From NCBI RefSeq assembly GCF_043497005.1, contig NZ_JBIEKE010000003.1, positions 682,001 through 746,000 on the forward strand: DNA of 64,000 nucleotides, read 5' to 3'. The notes beneath the pieces were generated by a model, which was given only the letters and a program-made list of their open reading frames with translations, did no database searches and was not told where the DNA came from. Of this stretch, positions 26,314-35,605 are shown in pieces (within the stretch, counting starts at the first letter, position 1; each line of letters starts with the position of its first letter). Origin of the DNA: Halobacillus_A sp043497005. GTDB lineage: Bacteria > Bacillota > Bacilli > Bacillales > Halobacillaceae. Both the position numbers and the translations under genes were made by a program.

Positions 26314-27635
26314 TTCCCAGCATAAGCTTTTAATAGATATTGATTAAGTGTAGATTTGATTCTCTCTAATTGGCCGGACTGCTGTTTAATATCATTCAGC
26401 TGGAGCGCATGGTTTTCTAACTTATGGAAATTAGTTTTTCCTTCTATGATTTCTTTTCCAATGCCCTCGCTGAAACTGCTGTATCTTTCTTCAATGATAC
26501 TTTCTAACGCTCTGTCTTCAAGGAGATTATGTGCCACTTTTAAACCGACTGCAAAGCTGTCCATTCCAGCAATATGGGCGTGGAACAAATCTTCTGGAGC
26601 AAATGATCCACGGCGTACTTTCGCATCAAAGTTCAACCCGCCTCGGCCCAGGCCTCCATTTTTTAAGATTTCATACATAGCAAGTGTTGTTGTATAAAGA
26701 TCTGTAGGAAATTCATCGGTATCCCATCCCAACAAAGGATGCCCCTGGTTCGCATCCACAGAACCTAACAATCCATTTACACGGGCGTAATGCAGTTCAT
26801 GCTCAAACGTATGGCCCGCAAGCGTAGCATGGTTGGCTTCGATATTGAATTTGAACTTATCGGCAAGATCATACTTTTGTAAAAATGCATATCCTGAAGC
26901 GACATCGAAATCGTATTGGTGTGATGTTGGCTCTTTTGGTTTTGGTTCAATTAAGAACTGAGCATCAAAATTGATTTCCGAAGCATAATTTACCGCCATT
27001 TTGAAAAATCTTCCAAGGTTATCTAGTTCAAGCCCCATATCCGTATTTAGAAGAGTTTCATAGCCTTCGCGGCCACCCCAGAATACATAGTTTTCCGATC
27101 CTAATTCCTTACCTATTTCCAACCCTTTTTTCACTTTAGCAGCAGCGTAGGCAAATACATCTGCATTGTTAGAAGAGGCTGCACCATGAACGAATCTAGG
27201 GTGTGTGAAATTATTAACCGTGTTCCACAACAGTTTTGTTTTACTATCTTTCATGTAATCTTTAATCATCGAGACTATTTCATCTAAATTCTGATTAGAT
27301 TCTCTAAGAGAATTCCCTTCCGGAGCGATATCCACATCGTGAAAACAAAAATAGGGAACACCAAGCTTCTCAAAGAACTCGAATGCCGCTTCCACTCTGG
27401 CTTTGGCCAAGTCCATACCATCATAATGATTCCAAGGACGTACAGCAGTACCTGTACCGAACGGATCGGATAAATCCTCCGTAAATGTATGCCAGTAAGC
27501 TACCCCGAAGCGCAGGTATTCTTCCATTGTCTTTCCACCGACGATTTCTTCCGGGTTATAAAATTTAAATGCAAAAGGATTTGTAGAATCTGATCCCTCG
27601 AATTTAATCTTCTCAATCTCGTTAAAGTAAGCCAT
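26310..27635 (-). CDS. xylA: Xylose isomerase (class II)
   Basis: This 441-residue metal-dependent TIM barrel, the usual length for class II, interconverts D-xylose and D-xylulose. It shows FCFHDVDIAPEGN (catalytic His region near 100), the metal ligands in NFDAQFLIEPKPKEPTSHQY near 230, NIEANHATLAGHTFEHEL near 270 and FHAHIAGMDSFAVGLK near 345. AGGAGGAATTATAC precedes the ATG. It is divergent from xylR, with a shared operator at 27733-27763 and a cre-like site at 27663. Confidence 0.96.
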   Translation of the reverse strand: MAYFNEIEKIKFEGSDSTNPFAFKFYNPEEIVGGKTMEEYLRFGVAYWHTFTEDLSDPFGTGTAVRPWNHYDGMDLAKARVEAAFEFFEKLGVPYFCFHDVDIAPEGNSLRESNQNLDEIVSMIKDYMKDSKTKLLWNTVNNFTHPRFVHGAASSNNADVFAYAAAKVKKGLEIGKELGSENYVFWGGREGYETLLNTDMGLELDNLGRFFKMAVNYASEINFDAQFLIEPKPKEPTSHQYDFDVASGYAFLQKYDLADKFKFNIEANHATLAGHTFEHELHYARVNGLLGSVDANQGHPLLGWDTDEFPTDLYTTTLAMYEILKNGGLGRGGLNFDAKVRRGSFAPEDLFHAHIAGMDSFAVGLKVAHNLLEDRALESIIEERYSSFSEGIGKEIIEGKTNFHKLENHALQLNDIKQQSGQLERIKSTLNQYLLKAYAGK

Positions 27636-27662
27636 GTATAATTCCTCCTAAACAAGTTTTGG

Positions 27663-27676
27663 TGTAACCGCTTTCT
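27663..27676. promoter_or_regulatory. CcpA cre-like site upstream of xylA
   Basis: TGTAACCGCTTTCT matches the cre consensus with one mismatch. It lies about 28 bases before the xylA start, in the 5' leader, where cre sites commonly block transcription. Confidence 0.6.
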
Positions 27677-27732
27677 TTGTTATGTAATCTCCTTTCTAAA
27701 GTTTTTTGATGTACTAAAAGATTATCAAACAA

Positions 27733-27763
27733 AACTTTGTTTGTCTAGTGGATAAACAAAGTT
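27733..27763. promoter_or_regulatory. XylR operator between xylA and xylR
   Basis: AACTTTGTTT and AAACAAAGTT form perfect 10-base inverted arms 11 bases apart, like the known Bacillus XylR operator. For xylA, TAGACA and TAATCT spaced 17 bases form a likely promoter whose -35 lies within this repeat. Xylose would release the repressor. Confidence 0.8.
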
Positions 27764-27806
27764 ATATATGCTATACTTTAAAAAAATTGAAAGTGAAGGA
27801 CCTCGA

Positions 27807-29012
27807 ATGACTAAAAACAGTGGATGGAACCAAAACACGATTAAGCACGGAAATAAATCCCTCATATTAGAAACAATTTTAAATTACGGCCCCATTTCGA
27901 GAGCTGAAATTGCTAATAAGATTCGTCTCAACAAAGGGACTGTTTCCTCGCAAGTTGCCGAACTTTTACATGAAGAACTAATCTACGAAAAAGGACCTGG
28001 AAAATCAAATGGAGGAAGAAGACCCCTCATGCTGTTGTTTAATCAAAAGGCAGGTTATTCGATAGGCATTGATATAGGAGTTAACTACATACTAGGTATC
28101 CGAACTGATTTGCAGGGTACGATTTGTGAGGAAGTTTCTGTTCGATTTCAAAATCTATCCTTAGACCATATGATGAATACGCTATATGAAGTTATTGATA
28201 ATCTAATTGCCTCCTCTCCCTACAGTAAATATCATATTGTTGGAATCGGAATCGGCGTACCTGGAGCTGTGAATAAAGAGGGTAAAATACTTCTCGCCCC
28301 CAACTTAGGGTGGCAGAATGTTCATTTAAAACAGCTTGTAGAAGAGAAATATAATTTTCCTGTCCTTATTGAAAATGAAGCCAATGCTGGAGCTTATGGG
28401 GAAAAAACTTTCAGTCACAATCAGGAGAAAGATATAATCTATGTCAGCGCCGGTGTCGGTATTGGAGTTGGTCTCATTTTAAATGGGGAGTTGTACCGGG
28501 GGGCCAATGGTTTTTCAGGGGAATTCGGACATATGACTATCGAAGGTAACGGCAAAAACTGCAGATGCGGAAACAAAGGCTGTTGGGAAGTTTATGCTTC
28601 TGAGCAAGCTCTTGTACCATCCTCCGACTTCTTGCAGAATAATACGGACACTTTAAAAGATATGATTACCAAAGCACGAGCCGGAAACAAAGAAGCGATC
28701 CAAACTTTCCATTCAATTGGACATTATTTAGGTATAGGAATCACAAACATCATCAACTCCTTTAATCCCACAAGAGTCATCATAGGGAACCGATTAACAG
28801 AAGCTAAAGAATGGATTGAACAACCCTTACTCCAATCCACTGCAAACCGCGCCTTGTGGTTTCAACGAAATAATTTAGAAGTCAGCTTCTCAGAATTAAA
28901 CACCTATTCTACCGCATTAGGAATGACCGCTTTTTCTTATGAGTCATTTTTAAAAGGAAATCAAGACTATCAAAAGCTGATGGTAAATGAAACAAATAAT
29001 TTATTGAGGTGA
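27807..29012 (+). CDS. xylR: XylR-type ROK-family xylose repressor (copy 1)
   Basis: I start at 27807 (GAAGGACCTCGAATG); the frame is open 13 codons upstream. The 401-residue product has an N-terminal winged helix (SRAEIANKIRLNKGTVSSQV near 33-52) and a ROK sugar-binding domain with IGIDIGVNYILGI, ENEANAGAYGEK near 195 and the zinc motif CRCGNKGCWE near 250. It is divergent from xylA, as in other Bacillaceae, and read with the GH43 gene six bases after it. A second, similar XylR is at 30796. Confidence 0.9.
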   Translation: MTKNSGWNQNTIKHGNKSLILETILNYGPISRAEIANKIRLNKGTVSSQVAELLHEELIYEKGPGKSNGGRRPLMLLFNQKAGYSIGIDIGVNYILGIRTDLQGTICEEVSVRFQNLSLDHMMNTLYEVIDNLIASSPYSKYHIVGIGIGVPGAVNKEGKILLAPNLGWQNVHLKQLVEEKYNFPVLIENEANAGAYGEKTFSHNQEKDIIYVSAGVGIGVGLILNGELYRGANGFSGEFGHMTIEGNGKNCRCGNKGCWEVYASEQALVPSSDFLQNNTDTLKDMITKARAGNKEAIQTFHSIGHYLGIGITNIINSFNPTRVIIGNRLTEAKEWIEQPLLQSTANRALWFQRNNLEVSFSELNTYSTALGMTAFSYESFLKGNQDYQKLMVNETNNLLR

Positions 29013-29018
29013 TGAGAG

Positions 29019-30635
29019 ATGACAATTATTAAAAACCCAATTCTTACCGGCTTTAACCCTGACCCCAGTATTTGTCGTGCCGGCGAAGATTATTATATTG
29101 CTGTATCTACATTTGAATGGTTTCCGGGCGTAGGCGTTTATCATTCTAAAGACCTTAAAAACTGGCGCTTAGTTTCCCGGCCGTTAAACCGGATTAGTCA
29201 ATTAGACATGAAAGGAAACCCTGATTCAGGAGGAGTGTGGGCTCCTGCACTATCCTATCAAGATGGACAATTCTGGCTTATTTACACTGATGTAAAGGTG
29301 GTTGATGGTCAGTGGAAAGACTCTCACAACTACCTTGTCACCTCCGATACCATTGACGGCACGTGGTCGGACCCTATTTATTTGAACAGTTCTGGATTTG
29401 ATCCTTCCTTATTTCATGATGACGACGGTAAAAAATACTTAGTAAACATGGTCTGGGATCACCGGCCAAGTAACCATAGCTTTTACGGAATCGTTCTACA
29501 AGAATATAGTGCTGAAGACGAAAAACTTGTAGGGAAACCAGAGATAATTTTCAAAGGGACAAATGCTAAACTAACAGAAGCCCCCCACCTTTATAAAATA
29601 GAAGGACACTATTATCTCCTTACAGCAGAAGGGGGAACTAAATTTGAACATCAGGCAACATTGGCTCGATCAAAAAATTTACGCGGTCCTTATGAAGTAC
29701 ACCCGGAAAATCCACTCATTTCAACTTTGAACCATCCAGAAAATCCGCTTCAAAAAGCTGGTCACGCTTCCATTGTGAAAACGCATACAGAAGAGTGGTT
29801 TCTCGTCCACCTTACCGGGCGAACTTTACCAAAAGAATCGAACACTAATCAGGAACCCAGAGGGTACTGCCCTCTAGGAAGGGAAACGGCCATCCAGCGT
29901 TTAGAATGGAAAGATGACTGGCCGTATGTAGTGGGGGGAAATCAACCATCTCTAGAGATTGAAGGGCCGGCGATGGCCGAAGTCAGATGGGAACCTAAGG
30001 CATTGAAAGATGATTTTGATTCAACGCGTCTTAGCCTTAATTTCCAAACATTACGTGTTCCTTTAGAAGATCAAGTCATCTCTTTAAAAGATCATCCAGG
30101 TCACTTAAGAATTTATGGCCGCGAATCGTTATCATCTTTATTCACTCAAGGTTTTGCAGCCCGTAGATGGCAGGATTTCAATTTTCAGGCTGAAACGAAA
30201 GTGAAATTTGAACCAAATAATTTCCAGCAGTCAGCTGGTATTGTAAACTACTACAATACAAAAAACTGGACAGCTCTCCAAGTCACTTGGGATGAACATT
30301 TAGGTAGAATACTAGATATCACTACTTGTGATAATTTTCAGTTTGAACAGCCTCTAAGTAAGAAGCTCTCTATTCCAGCTCACGTAGAATACATCTATTT
30401 GCAAGTGAACGTAGAAACTTCAACCTACAGTTATTCTTACTCATTTGATGGGGAAACCTGGAACAGAATTCCTCTCACGTTTAAATCGTATAAACTATCC
30501 GATGATTATGTAGAAGGCGGAGGCTTTTTCACAGGAGCGTTTGTCGGTATGCAGTGCCAGGATACATCAGGACAAAACTTGCATGCAGACTTTGATTATT
30601 TTATATATAAGCCTCGAGTTAATAATCACGAATGA
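29019..30635 (+). CDS. xynB: GH43 beta-xylosidase (second copy)
   Basis: This 538-residue cytoplasmic enzyme has the GH43 triad at the same positions as the copy at 19497: Asp15, Asp128 and Glu187. The C-terminal sandwich (subfamily 11) begins near residue 325. The two proteins are alike along their whole length but clearly diverged, so the duplication is old or one copy was acquired. It is in an operon with xylR copy 1 and ends before a strong terminator. Confidence 0.88.
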   Translation: MTIIKNPILTGFNPDPSICRAGEDYYIAVSTFEWFPGVGVYHSKDLKNWRLVSRPLNRISQLDMKGNPDSGGVWAPALSYQDGQFWLIYTDVKVVDGQWKDSHNYLVTSDTIDGTWSDPIYLNSSGFDPSLFHDDDGKKYLVNMVWDHRPSNHSFYGIVLQEYSAEDEKLVGKPEIIFKGTNAKLTEAPHLYKIEGHYYLLTAEGGTKFEHQATLARSKNLRGPYEVHPENPLISTLNHPENPLQKAGHASIVKTHTEEWFLVHLTGRTLPKESNTNQEPRGYCPLGRETAIQRLEWKDDWPYVVGGNQPSLEIEGPAMAEVRWEPKALKDDFDSTRLSLNFQTLRVPLEDQVISLKDHPGHLRIYGRESLSSLFTQGFAARRWQDFNFQAETKVKFEPNNFQQSAGIVNYYNTKNWTALQVTWDEHLGRILDITTCDNFQFEQPLSKKLSIPAHVEYIYLQVNVETSTYSYSYSFDGETWNRIPLTFKSYKLSDDYVEGGGFFTGAFVGMQCQDTSGQNLHADFDYFIYKPRVNNHE

Positions 30636-30666
30636 ATAAAATGCTTGAAACCGTGGGCATCGAAAT

Positions 30667-30701
30667 AAAAGAATCTCCCTCTTAAGAAGGGAGATTCTTT
30701 T
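30667..30701 (+). terminator. Terminator of xylR-xynB
   Basis: AAAAGAATCTCCCT and AGGGAGATTCTTTT form a nearly perfect stem with a short loop, followed by TACTTC, 31 bases past the xynB stop. Confidence 0.85.
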
Positions 30702-30729
30702 ACTTCAATAAGATATAACAATCCGAATA

Positions 30730-30743
30730 ATAAACAGGTTTAT
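30730..30743. promoter_or_regulatory. Short palindrome upstream of second xylR
   Basis: ATAAACAGGTTTAT is a perfect palindrome with a 2-base centre, just before a TACAAT -10-like word at 30746. It may be an operator for the downstream ROK regulator. It lacks the AGTTTGT core seen at the other XylR sites. Confidence 0.35.
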
Positions 30744-30795
30744 GGTACAATTAAACGAACAAAAATGCTCTAGATATAGTTTGGAGGACTCTTTC

Positions 30796-31956
30796 ATGTC
30801 AGGGTATCAGCAAACCATTAAGTCGCAAAACAAATATCAAGTATTACAGACAATTATTGATCACGCTCCCTTATCACGTACAACTGTAGCCAAGCAACTC
30901 GGCTTGACAAAAGGAACTGTTTCATCCTTAGCAGCTGAATTAATTAATGAAGAAATTATTATTGAATATGGACCCGGTACTTCGAGCGGTGGGAGAAGGC
31001 CTGTTATGCTGCTTTTTAATGAAAAAGCGGGTTATTCGATAGGCATAGACGTAGGCGTTAATTATATTTTAGGAATACTCACAGACCTTAAAGGCGAAAT
31101 AGTGGCAAAACAAAAACAAACGATTCATGCATATGATTTTAATAAAATGTTTCCGAATATCGTAAAAACCATTCAAAAATTAATAGACGATTCCCCTGCT
31201 TCCCCCTATGGAGTCGTAGGGATTGGTGTAGGAGTACCGGGTATAATCAATCATAAAGGAACTATTCTTTTTGCACCTAACCTTGAATGGGAAAACATAG
31301 ACTTGAAAGAGAAATTACAGAAAACTTTTAATGTCCCTGTAACGATTGAAAATGAAGCTAATGCCGGAGCCTATGGAGAAAAAGTATCAAACTCCTTCAC
31401 TCCTCCTCTAGTCAATAATATTACCTATATAAGTGCAGCAATTGGAATTGGTGTTGGATTAATTATTAATGGTGAAGTGTATCGAGGAGAAGAAGGATTC
31501 TCTGGAGAATTCGGCCATATGATGATTGATATTGACGGCAGAGAATGTTCTTGCGGCAGCAAGGGATGCTGGGAAATGTATGCATCAGAAAAAGCAATTC
31601 TTCTAGAAGCAGAACGTCTGTTAGATATTGATAGTAAATTAACCTTAGAATTTCTCATAAAAGAAGCCGAAAAAAATTCTAAGGTAGAGGAACTATTTGA
31701 AAGAATAGGGTATTATCTAGGTTGTGGAATCAGCAATATCGTAAACTCTTTTAATCCTCAAAAAGTAGTGATTGGCAATCGCCTCGCACTTGCTGAACAC
31801 TTGTTAAAAGACTCCGTATGGAAGGCCATCAGTCACCATACTCTTAATTTTCATAAAGAGAAGTTAGAAGTAACCTTTTCTTCTTTAACCCCGTATTCGA
31901 CTTCCATAGGAGCGGCCCATTTTATGAATGAAAAGTTTTTAACTAAAATTCAATAA
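30796..31956 (+). CDS. XylR-like ROK-family repressor (copy 2)
   Basis: The start at 30796 is chosen for GGAGG eight bases upstream; the open frame begins 18 codons earlier. The 386-residue product has a winged helix (TTVAKQLGLTKGTVSSLAAE) and a ROK domain with ENEANAGAYGEK and the zinc motif CSCGSKGCWE. It is strongly similar to copy 1, including SGGRRPVMLLFNEKAGYSIG. It stands alone between two terminators. It may control the convergent MFS gene or respond to a different xyloside. Confidence 0.85.
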   Translation: MSGYQQTIKSQNKYQVLQTIIDHAPLSRTTVAKQLGLTKGTVSSLAAELINEEIIIEYGPGTSSGGRRPVMLLFNEKAGYSIGIDVGVNYILGILTDLKGEIVAKQKQTIHAYDFNKMFPNIVKTIQKLIDDSPASPYGVVGIGVGVPGIINHKGTILFAPNLEWENIDLKEKLQKTFNVPVTIENEANAGAYGEKVSNSFTPPLVNNITYISAAIGIGVGLIINGEVYRGEEGFSGEFGHMMIDIDGRECSCGSKGCWEMYASEKAILLEAERLLDIDSKLTLEFLIKEAEKNSKVEELFERIGYYLGCGISNIVNSFNPQKVVIGNRLALAEHLLKDSVWKAISHHTLNFHKEKLEVTFSSLTPYSTSIGAAHFMNEKFLTKIQ

Positions 31957-31979
31957 AACACTCCCAGCCTGAACGAAGA

Positions 31980-32024
31980 AACGCGTAAAATCAAGATTTT
32001 AACTCTGATTTCACGCGTTTTTTT
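31980..32024. terminator. Bidirectional terminator between xylR copy 2 and the MFS gene
   Basis: ACGCGTAAAATCA and TGATTTCACGCGT pair with one mismatch around a 12-base loop, followed by seven T on the plus strand. It lies between convergent genes. Confidence 0.85.
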
Positions 32025-32037
32025 CATCCCATACTGA

Positions 32038-33477
32038 TTATTTAACGGAATATTTATTAAAGTGCTCCTCCTTAGCATTTCTTTTTAATCTCATTTCCAG
32101 TTGTTCAAGCGACTTACCTTTTGTTTCAGGTACAAACTTCCACACAAACAATGCGGAAAGAATGCTCATAACTCCATAAAAAGTATATGTGAGCCCCCCA
32201 CTATATTCCATCATCATCGGATACGTTGAAGAGATAAAATAATTAGCTGCCCACTGAGCTGCTACAGCGAGTGCAACTGCTTGTCCTCTAATTTTATTAG
32301 GGAAAATTTCCGAAATCAGCACCCATACAATCGGACCCCAGGACATCATGAAGGAAGCCGTATAAATAATAATAAAGATGAGTGTACCGATACCTATTAC
32401 ATTAGCGTAAGCCATGCCAGCCACACCGAACATTCCAACAGTCATCCCGATCGAACCAATAATTAATAAAGGTTTCCTGCCGAATTTATCAACCGTAGCA
32501 ATGGCAATTACCGTAAAAATTACATTAACTAACCCCATAATAATCGTTTGGAACATAGAAGCGTCCCGTGCTGCACCCATACTTTCAAATATACGAGGAG
32601 CGTAATACAGTGCAACGTTTATGCCTACAAATTGCTGAAAGACAGATAGAAGAATTCCTACAGCAATGACAGTAACTCCAAATGAGAATAATTTTCCTTT
32701 TTTCGAATCAAAAGACTGGTTTATTTCATATAGAGTAGCTTTAGCCATCGTTTTATCATAAATTTTCATAAGAATAGCTAGAGCTTCCTCGTTCCTATTT
32801 TTAGATGCTAGGTACCTTGGTGTTTCTGGAACTGTAAATAACAGAACAAGAAACAAGAATGCTGGTATCGCTTCAGAAGCGAACATATATCTCCATCCTA
32901 TGTCATCTATCCATGTTACAGTCTGCCCCCTAGCAATTCCCCAATTAACAAAGTATACGACTAACATTCCAAAAATAATCGCAAACTGATTCAAGGAAAC
33001 TAAACGTCCCCTTAAATGAGAAGGAGCAATTTCTCCAATATACATGGGGGAGACAGCAGACGCTAAACCTACCCCAATTCCACCAATAATCCTATAAATA
33101 TTAAATATTACAAGTAACCCATATGTAGGTTCCCCGGCAGTGAAAAACAAAAATTCCGGATAAGCAGAGCCTAAAGCCGATAATAAAAACAAAGAAGCTG
33201 CTAATATCAGCGTATATTTACGCCCAATTCTTGTAGAAAAATAACCCGATAATAACCCGCCGATTATACAACCAATTAATGCACTGGATACTGTTAATCC
33301 ATGAGTAAGAGAGCTTATATCCATCCCTGCAGAGAAATACCTTTGTAAAGAACCTTCCGCACCTGAAATAACAGCCGTATCGTACCCGAATAAAAGCCCA
33401 CCTAATGTAGCAACTAGCGTAATTAATACAATATAAATACTTTTAAAGTTTTTCATGGTTGAACGAGTAGATAGCAA
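32038..33477 (-). CDS. Sugar porter MFS transporter (xylose/arabinose:H+ symporter type)
   Basis: The start is a TTG at 33477, nine bases after GGAGG; ATG at 33456 is the alternative. The roughly 479-residue protein has 12 membrane segments and all sugar porter marks: GGLLFGYDTAVISGA, GRKYTL after helix 2, PETPRYL near 225, FGRKPLL in helix 8-9, and the C-terminal PETKGKSLEQLE. It resembles XylE/AraE. An XylR-type operator and a cre-like site lie directly upstream, so D-xylose is the likely cargo. Confidence 0.87.
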   Translation of the reverse strand: MLSTRSTMKNFKSIYIVLITLVATLGGLLFGYDTAVISGAEGSLQRYFSAGMDISSLTHGLTVSSALIGCIIGGLLSGYFSTRIGRKYTLILAASLFLLSALGSAYPEFLFFTAGEPTYGLLVIFNIYRIIGGIGVGLASAVSPMYIGEIAPSHLRGRLVSLNQFAIIFGMLVVYFVNWGIARGQTVTWIDDIGWRYMFASEAIPAFLFLVLLFTVPETPRYLASKNRNEEALAILMKIYDKTMAKATLYEINQSFDSKKGKLFSFGVTVIAVGILLSVFQQFVGINVALYYAPRIFESMGAARDASMFQTIIMGLVNVIFTVIAIATVDKFGRKPLLIIGSIGMTVGMFGVAGMAYANVIGIGTLIFIIIYTASFMMSWGPIVWVLISEIFPNKIRGQAVALAVAAQWAANYFISSTYPMMMEYSGGLTYTFYGVMSILSALFVWKFVPETKGKSLEQLEMRLKRNAKEEHFNKYSVK

Positions 33478-33503
33478 ACTACTCTTCCTCCTCCCCTTCT
33501 AAA

Positions 33504-33517
33504 AGAAATCGCTTTCA
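33504..33517 (-). promoter_or_regulatory. CcpA cre-like site upstream of the MFS gene
   Basis: The minus strand reads TGAAAGCGATTTCT, one mismatch from the cre consensus, about 27 bases before the TTG start. Confidence 0.65.
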
Positions 33518-33545
33518 GTATTTAGAATTGTACCAATTAATTGTT

Positions 33546-33570
33546 AGTTTGTACAGCGAACGAACAAACT
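33546..33570. promoter_or_regulatory. XylR-type operator upstream of the MFS gene
   Basis: AGTTTGT and ACAAACT are inverted with an 11-base spacer. The arms fit the AGTTTGT core of the Bacillus XylR box. A TACAAT -10-like word follows on the minus strand, which places the box over the -35. Confidence 0.65.
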
Positions 33571-33649
33571 TTTTTTAATTATCGTTATTTCTTTTATTAT
33601 AATTAAGATTTTATGGTGGGGTTTTAAGGTTGGCAGCTCCTGCACGATC

Positions 33650-34083
33650 CGTTTGTAAATAATATTTTCTTTTAAGGAATCAATGAGTAACATTTATGTA
33701 CAATCCATTGCCTTGAAAAATGGTTTCTTTAACCCTTTCAATCAATTCAAAATCCCGCCAATTGTTCCATCTAAATCCAGTAAAAAAGCTTCCTTCTGAT
33801 TATATTTGATATAGATCTCCTTCCCATCACCAAGGTCTTCTTGAACTGCTGGAGAGCTCTCACATTTTTCTTTTTTAATTTGCGCTAGAAATGACGGGTG
33901 AACAGGATAGGCAATTTCTTTCTGCTTACAGTTGATCAAATCAAATAAAGGCCCGTACAACGCTCTTTTAATTGAAATGCTTCAGTACATCTACTTGAAG
34001 GAGTTTCTACGGAATGTGTTTCTTCAACTAACTTCATCATATCCTTATATCCTTTGAAAATTTCATAGAGACCTCTCCATTGT
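33650..34083 (-). pseudogene. Degenerate coding segment after the GH51 gene, unidentified
   Basis: Three consecutive minus-strand frames carry protein-like sequence: WRGLYEIFKGYKDMMKLVEE right after the GH51 stop, then MYGPLFDLINCKQKEIAYPV to about 33800, then GFRWNNWRDFELIERVKETI to a stop near 33685. No single frame covers it and no good ribosome site is present. This pattern fits one decayed gene with at least two frameshifts. I do not recognise the family. Confidence 0.4.
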
Positions 34084-35568
34084 TTAAGTATCCATAGACA
34101 TAACAACTACAGACATCGGCGGCAAATTGATAGAAATCTTATCTTCTTCCTGTTCAAAGTTTGTAAACTCTCTTGGGACTACGTGATCGGGATGCTCAAA
34201 TGTATTCATTTCGTTTCTGCTATTTGTTTTAAGAATTCTTCCCTCAACGGAAGATGGAACGGTTCCTCTTATTTCTGTAAGGAGGTGGATACCTGCCTTG
34301 TAATCAAGATTGCAATAACTAATATGAACCTTGCCATTCACTGATTTAGAAGCCGATACACTGACTTGATCATAACCGATCCCGCTTTCTCCAATCTTCG
34401 GAGAATCCAGATGAAAAGCAAGCTTCTCAGCATCTTGATGAACTTTGTACATTTCATACACGTGATACGTGGGTGTGGTTATCATGTGTGTTCCTTCTGT
34501 TAATATCACAGCTTGAAGAACATTGATGGTCTGAGCAATATTAGCCATTTGAACGCGATCGCAGTGATTGTTAAAGATATTGAGTGTGGCACCGGCTACC
34601 AGTGCATCTCGTATTGTATTTTGCTGAAAAAGAAACCCAGGATTTGTACCAGGCTCCACATCGAACCATGTGCCCCATTCATCAATGATCATGCCGACCC
34701 GCTTTTCGGGGTCATATCGATCCATGATCTTTCCGTGATTTATAATTAATTGTTCAATATGTAATGCCTTCTTCATCGTAAGATGCCACTCTTGATCACT
34801 AAAGTCTACAGCCGAACCCTTGCCTTTATGGAAATCTCCCGGAATAGTGTAATAATGCAGGCTTAATCCATCCATTAGAGAAGCTGCTTCTCTCATTAAA
34901 ACTTCAGTCCAATTATAATCGTCATCGTGTGCACCGCCGGCAATTTTATAAAGTCCTTTACCCCCATAATCTCGGACATACGTTTGGTACTGGCGGTATA
35001 GGTCAGCATAATAATCCGGACGCATGTTTCCGCCGCATCCCCAGTTTTCATTACCTACTCCGAAATATTTGAGCTTCCATGCCTGTTCCCGTCCATTTTG
35101 CTGACGCTTTGCCGTCATTGGAGATTCACCATTGAAGGTCATATATTCTATCCATTCTGACATTTCTTGAACTGAACCGCTCCCTACGTTTCCACAAATA
35201 TACGGCTCTGCACCTAATAATTCACATACACGTAAGAACTCATGGGTGCCGAAGTGGTTGTTCTCAACGACTCCGCCCCAGTGAGTATTTACCATTTTTT
35301 TTCGTACTTCTCTTGGACCCACCCCATCCTTCCAATGATACTCATCTGCAAAGCATCCTCCGGGCCAGCGCAGAACTGGAATATTTAACTTATTAAGACT
35401 TCCTATAACATCATTTCTGATGCCCTCTGTGTTAGGTATCGATGAATTTTCCCCGACCCAGATTCCTTCATATATCCCCCGCCCTAAATGTTCAGCGAAA
35501 TGGCCATAGATATTCTTATTAATTGTCCCTTCAGTAACATCTGCTTGTATGATTAGTTGGCTTTCCAT
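34084..35568 (-). CDS. GH51 alpha-L-arabinofuranosidase
   Basis: This 494-residue cytoplasmic TIM-barrel enzyme removes arabinofuranosyl units from imported arabino- or arabinoxylo-oligosaccharides. The catalytic pair is visible: acid/base Glu174 in FGVGNENWG and nucleophile Glu297 in MIIDEWGTW. The C-terminal beta domain ends INLPPMSVVVMSM. It is the last intact gene of the arabinan operon. It differs clearly from the GH51 protein at 38167 and probably prefers other linkages. Confidence 0.9.
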   Translation of the reverse strand: MESQLIIQADVTEGTINKNIYGHFAEHLGRGIYEGIWVGENSSIPNTEGIRNDVIGSLNKLNIPVLRWPGGCFADEYHWKDGVGPREVRKKMVNTHWGGVVENNHFGTHEFLRVCELLGAEPYICGNVGSGSVQEMSEWIEYMTFNGESPMTAKRQQNGREQAWKLKYFGVGNENWGCGGNMRPDYYADLYRQYQTYVRDYGGKGLYKIAGGAHDDDYNWTEVLMREAASLMDGLSLHYYTIPGDFHKGKGSAVDFSDQEWHLTMKKALHIEQLIINHGKIMDRYDPEKRVGMIIDEWGTWFDVEPGTNPGFLFQQNTIRDALVAGATLNIFNNHCDRVQMANIAQTINVLQAVILTEGTHMITTPTYHVYEMYKVHQDAEKLAFHLDSPKIGESGIGYDQVSVSASKSVNGKVHISYCNLDYKAGIHLLTEIRGTVPSSVEGRILKTNSRNEMNTFEHPDHVVPREFTNFEQEEDKISINLPPMSVVVMSMDT

Positions 35569-35605
35569 AAGCTTAATCCTTCCTTTCTTATCGTTCTAGA
35601 AAAAC

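Noticed and set aside
33742..33960. LLDLDGT wording suggesting a HAD phosphatase start (AraL-like)
   Set aside because: The words come at the end of the frame just before a stop, and the adjacent frame continues with more protein-like sequence, so the motif is probably accidental.
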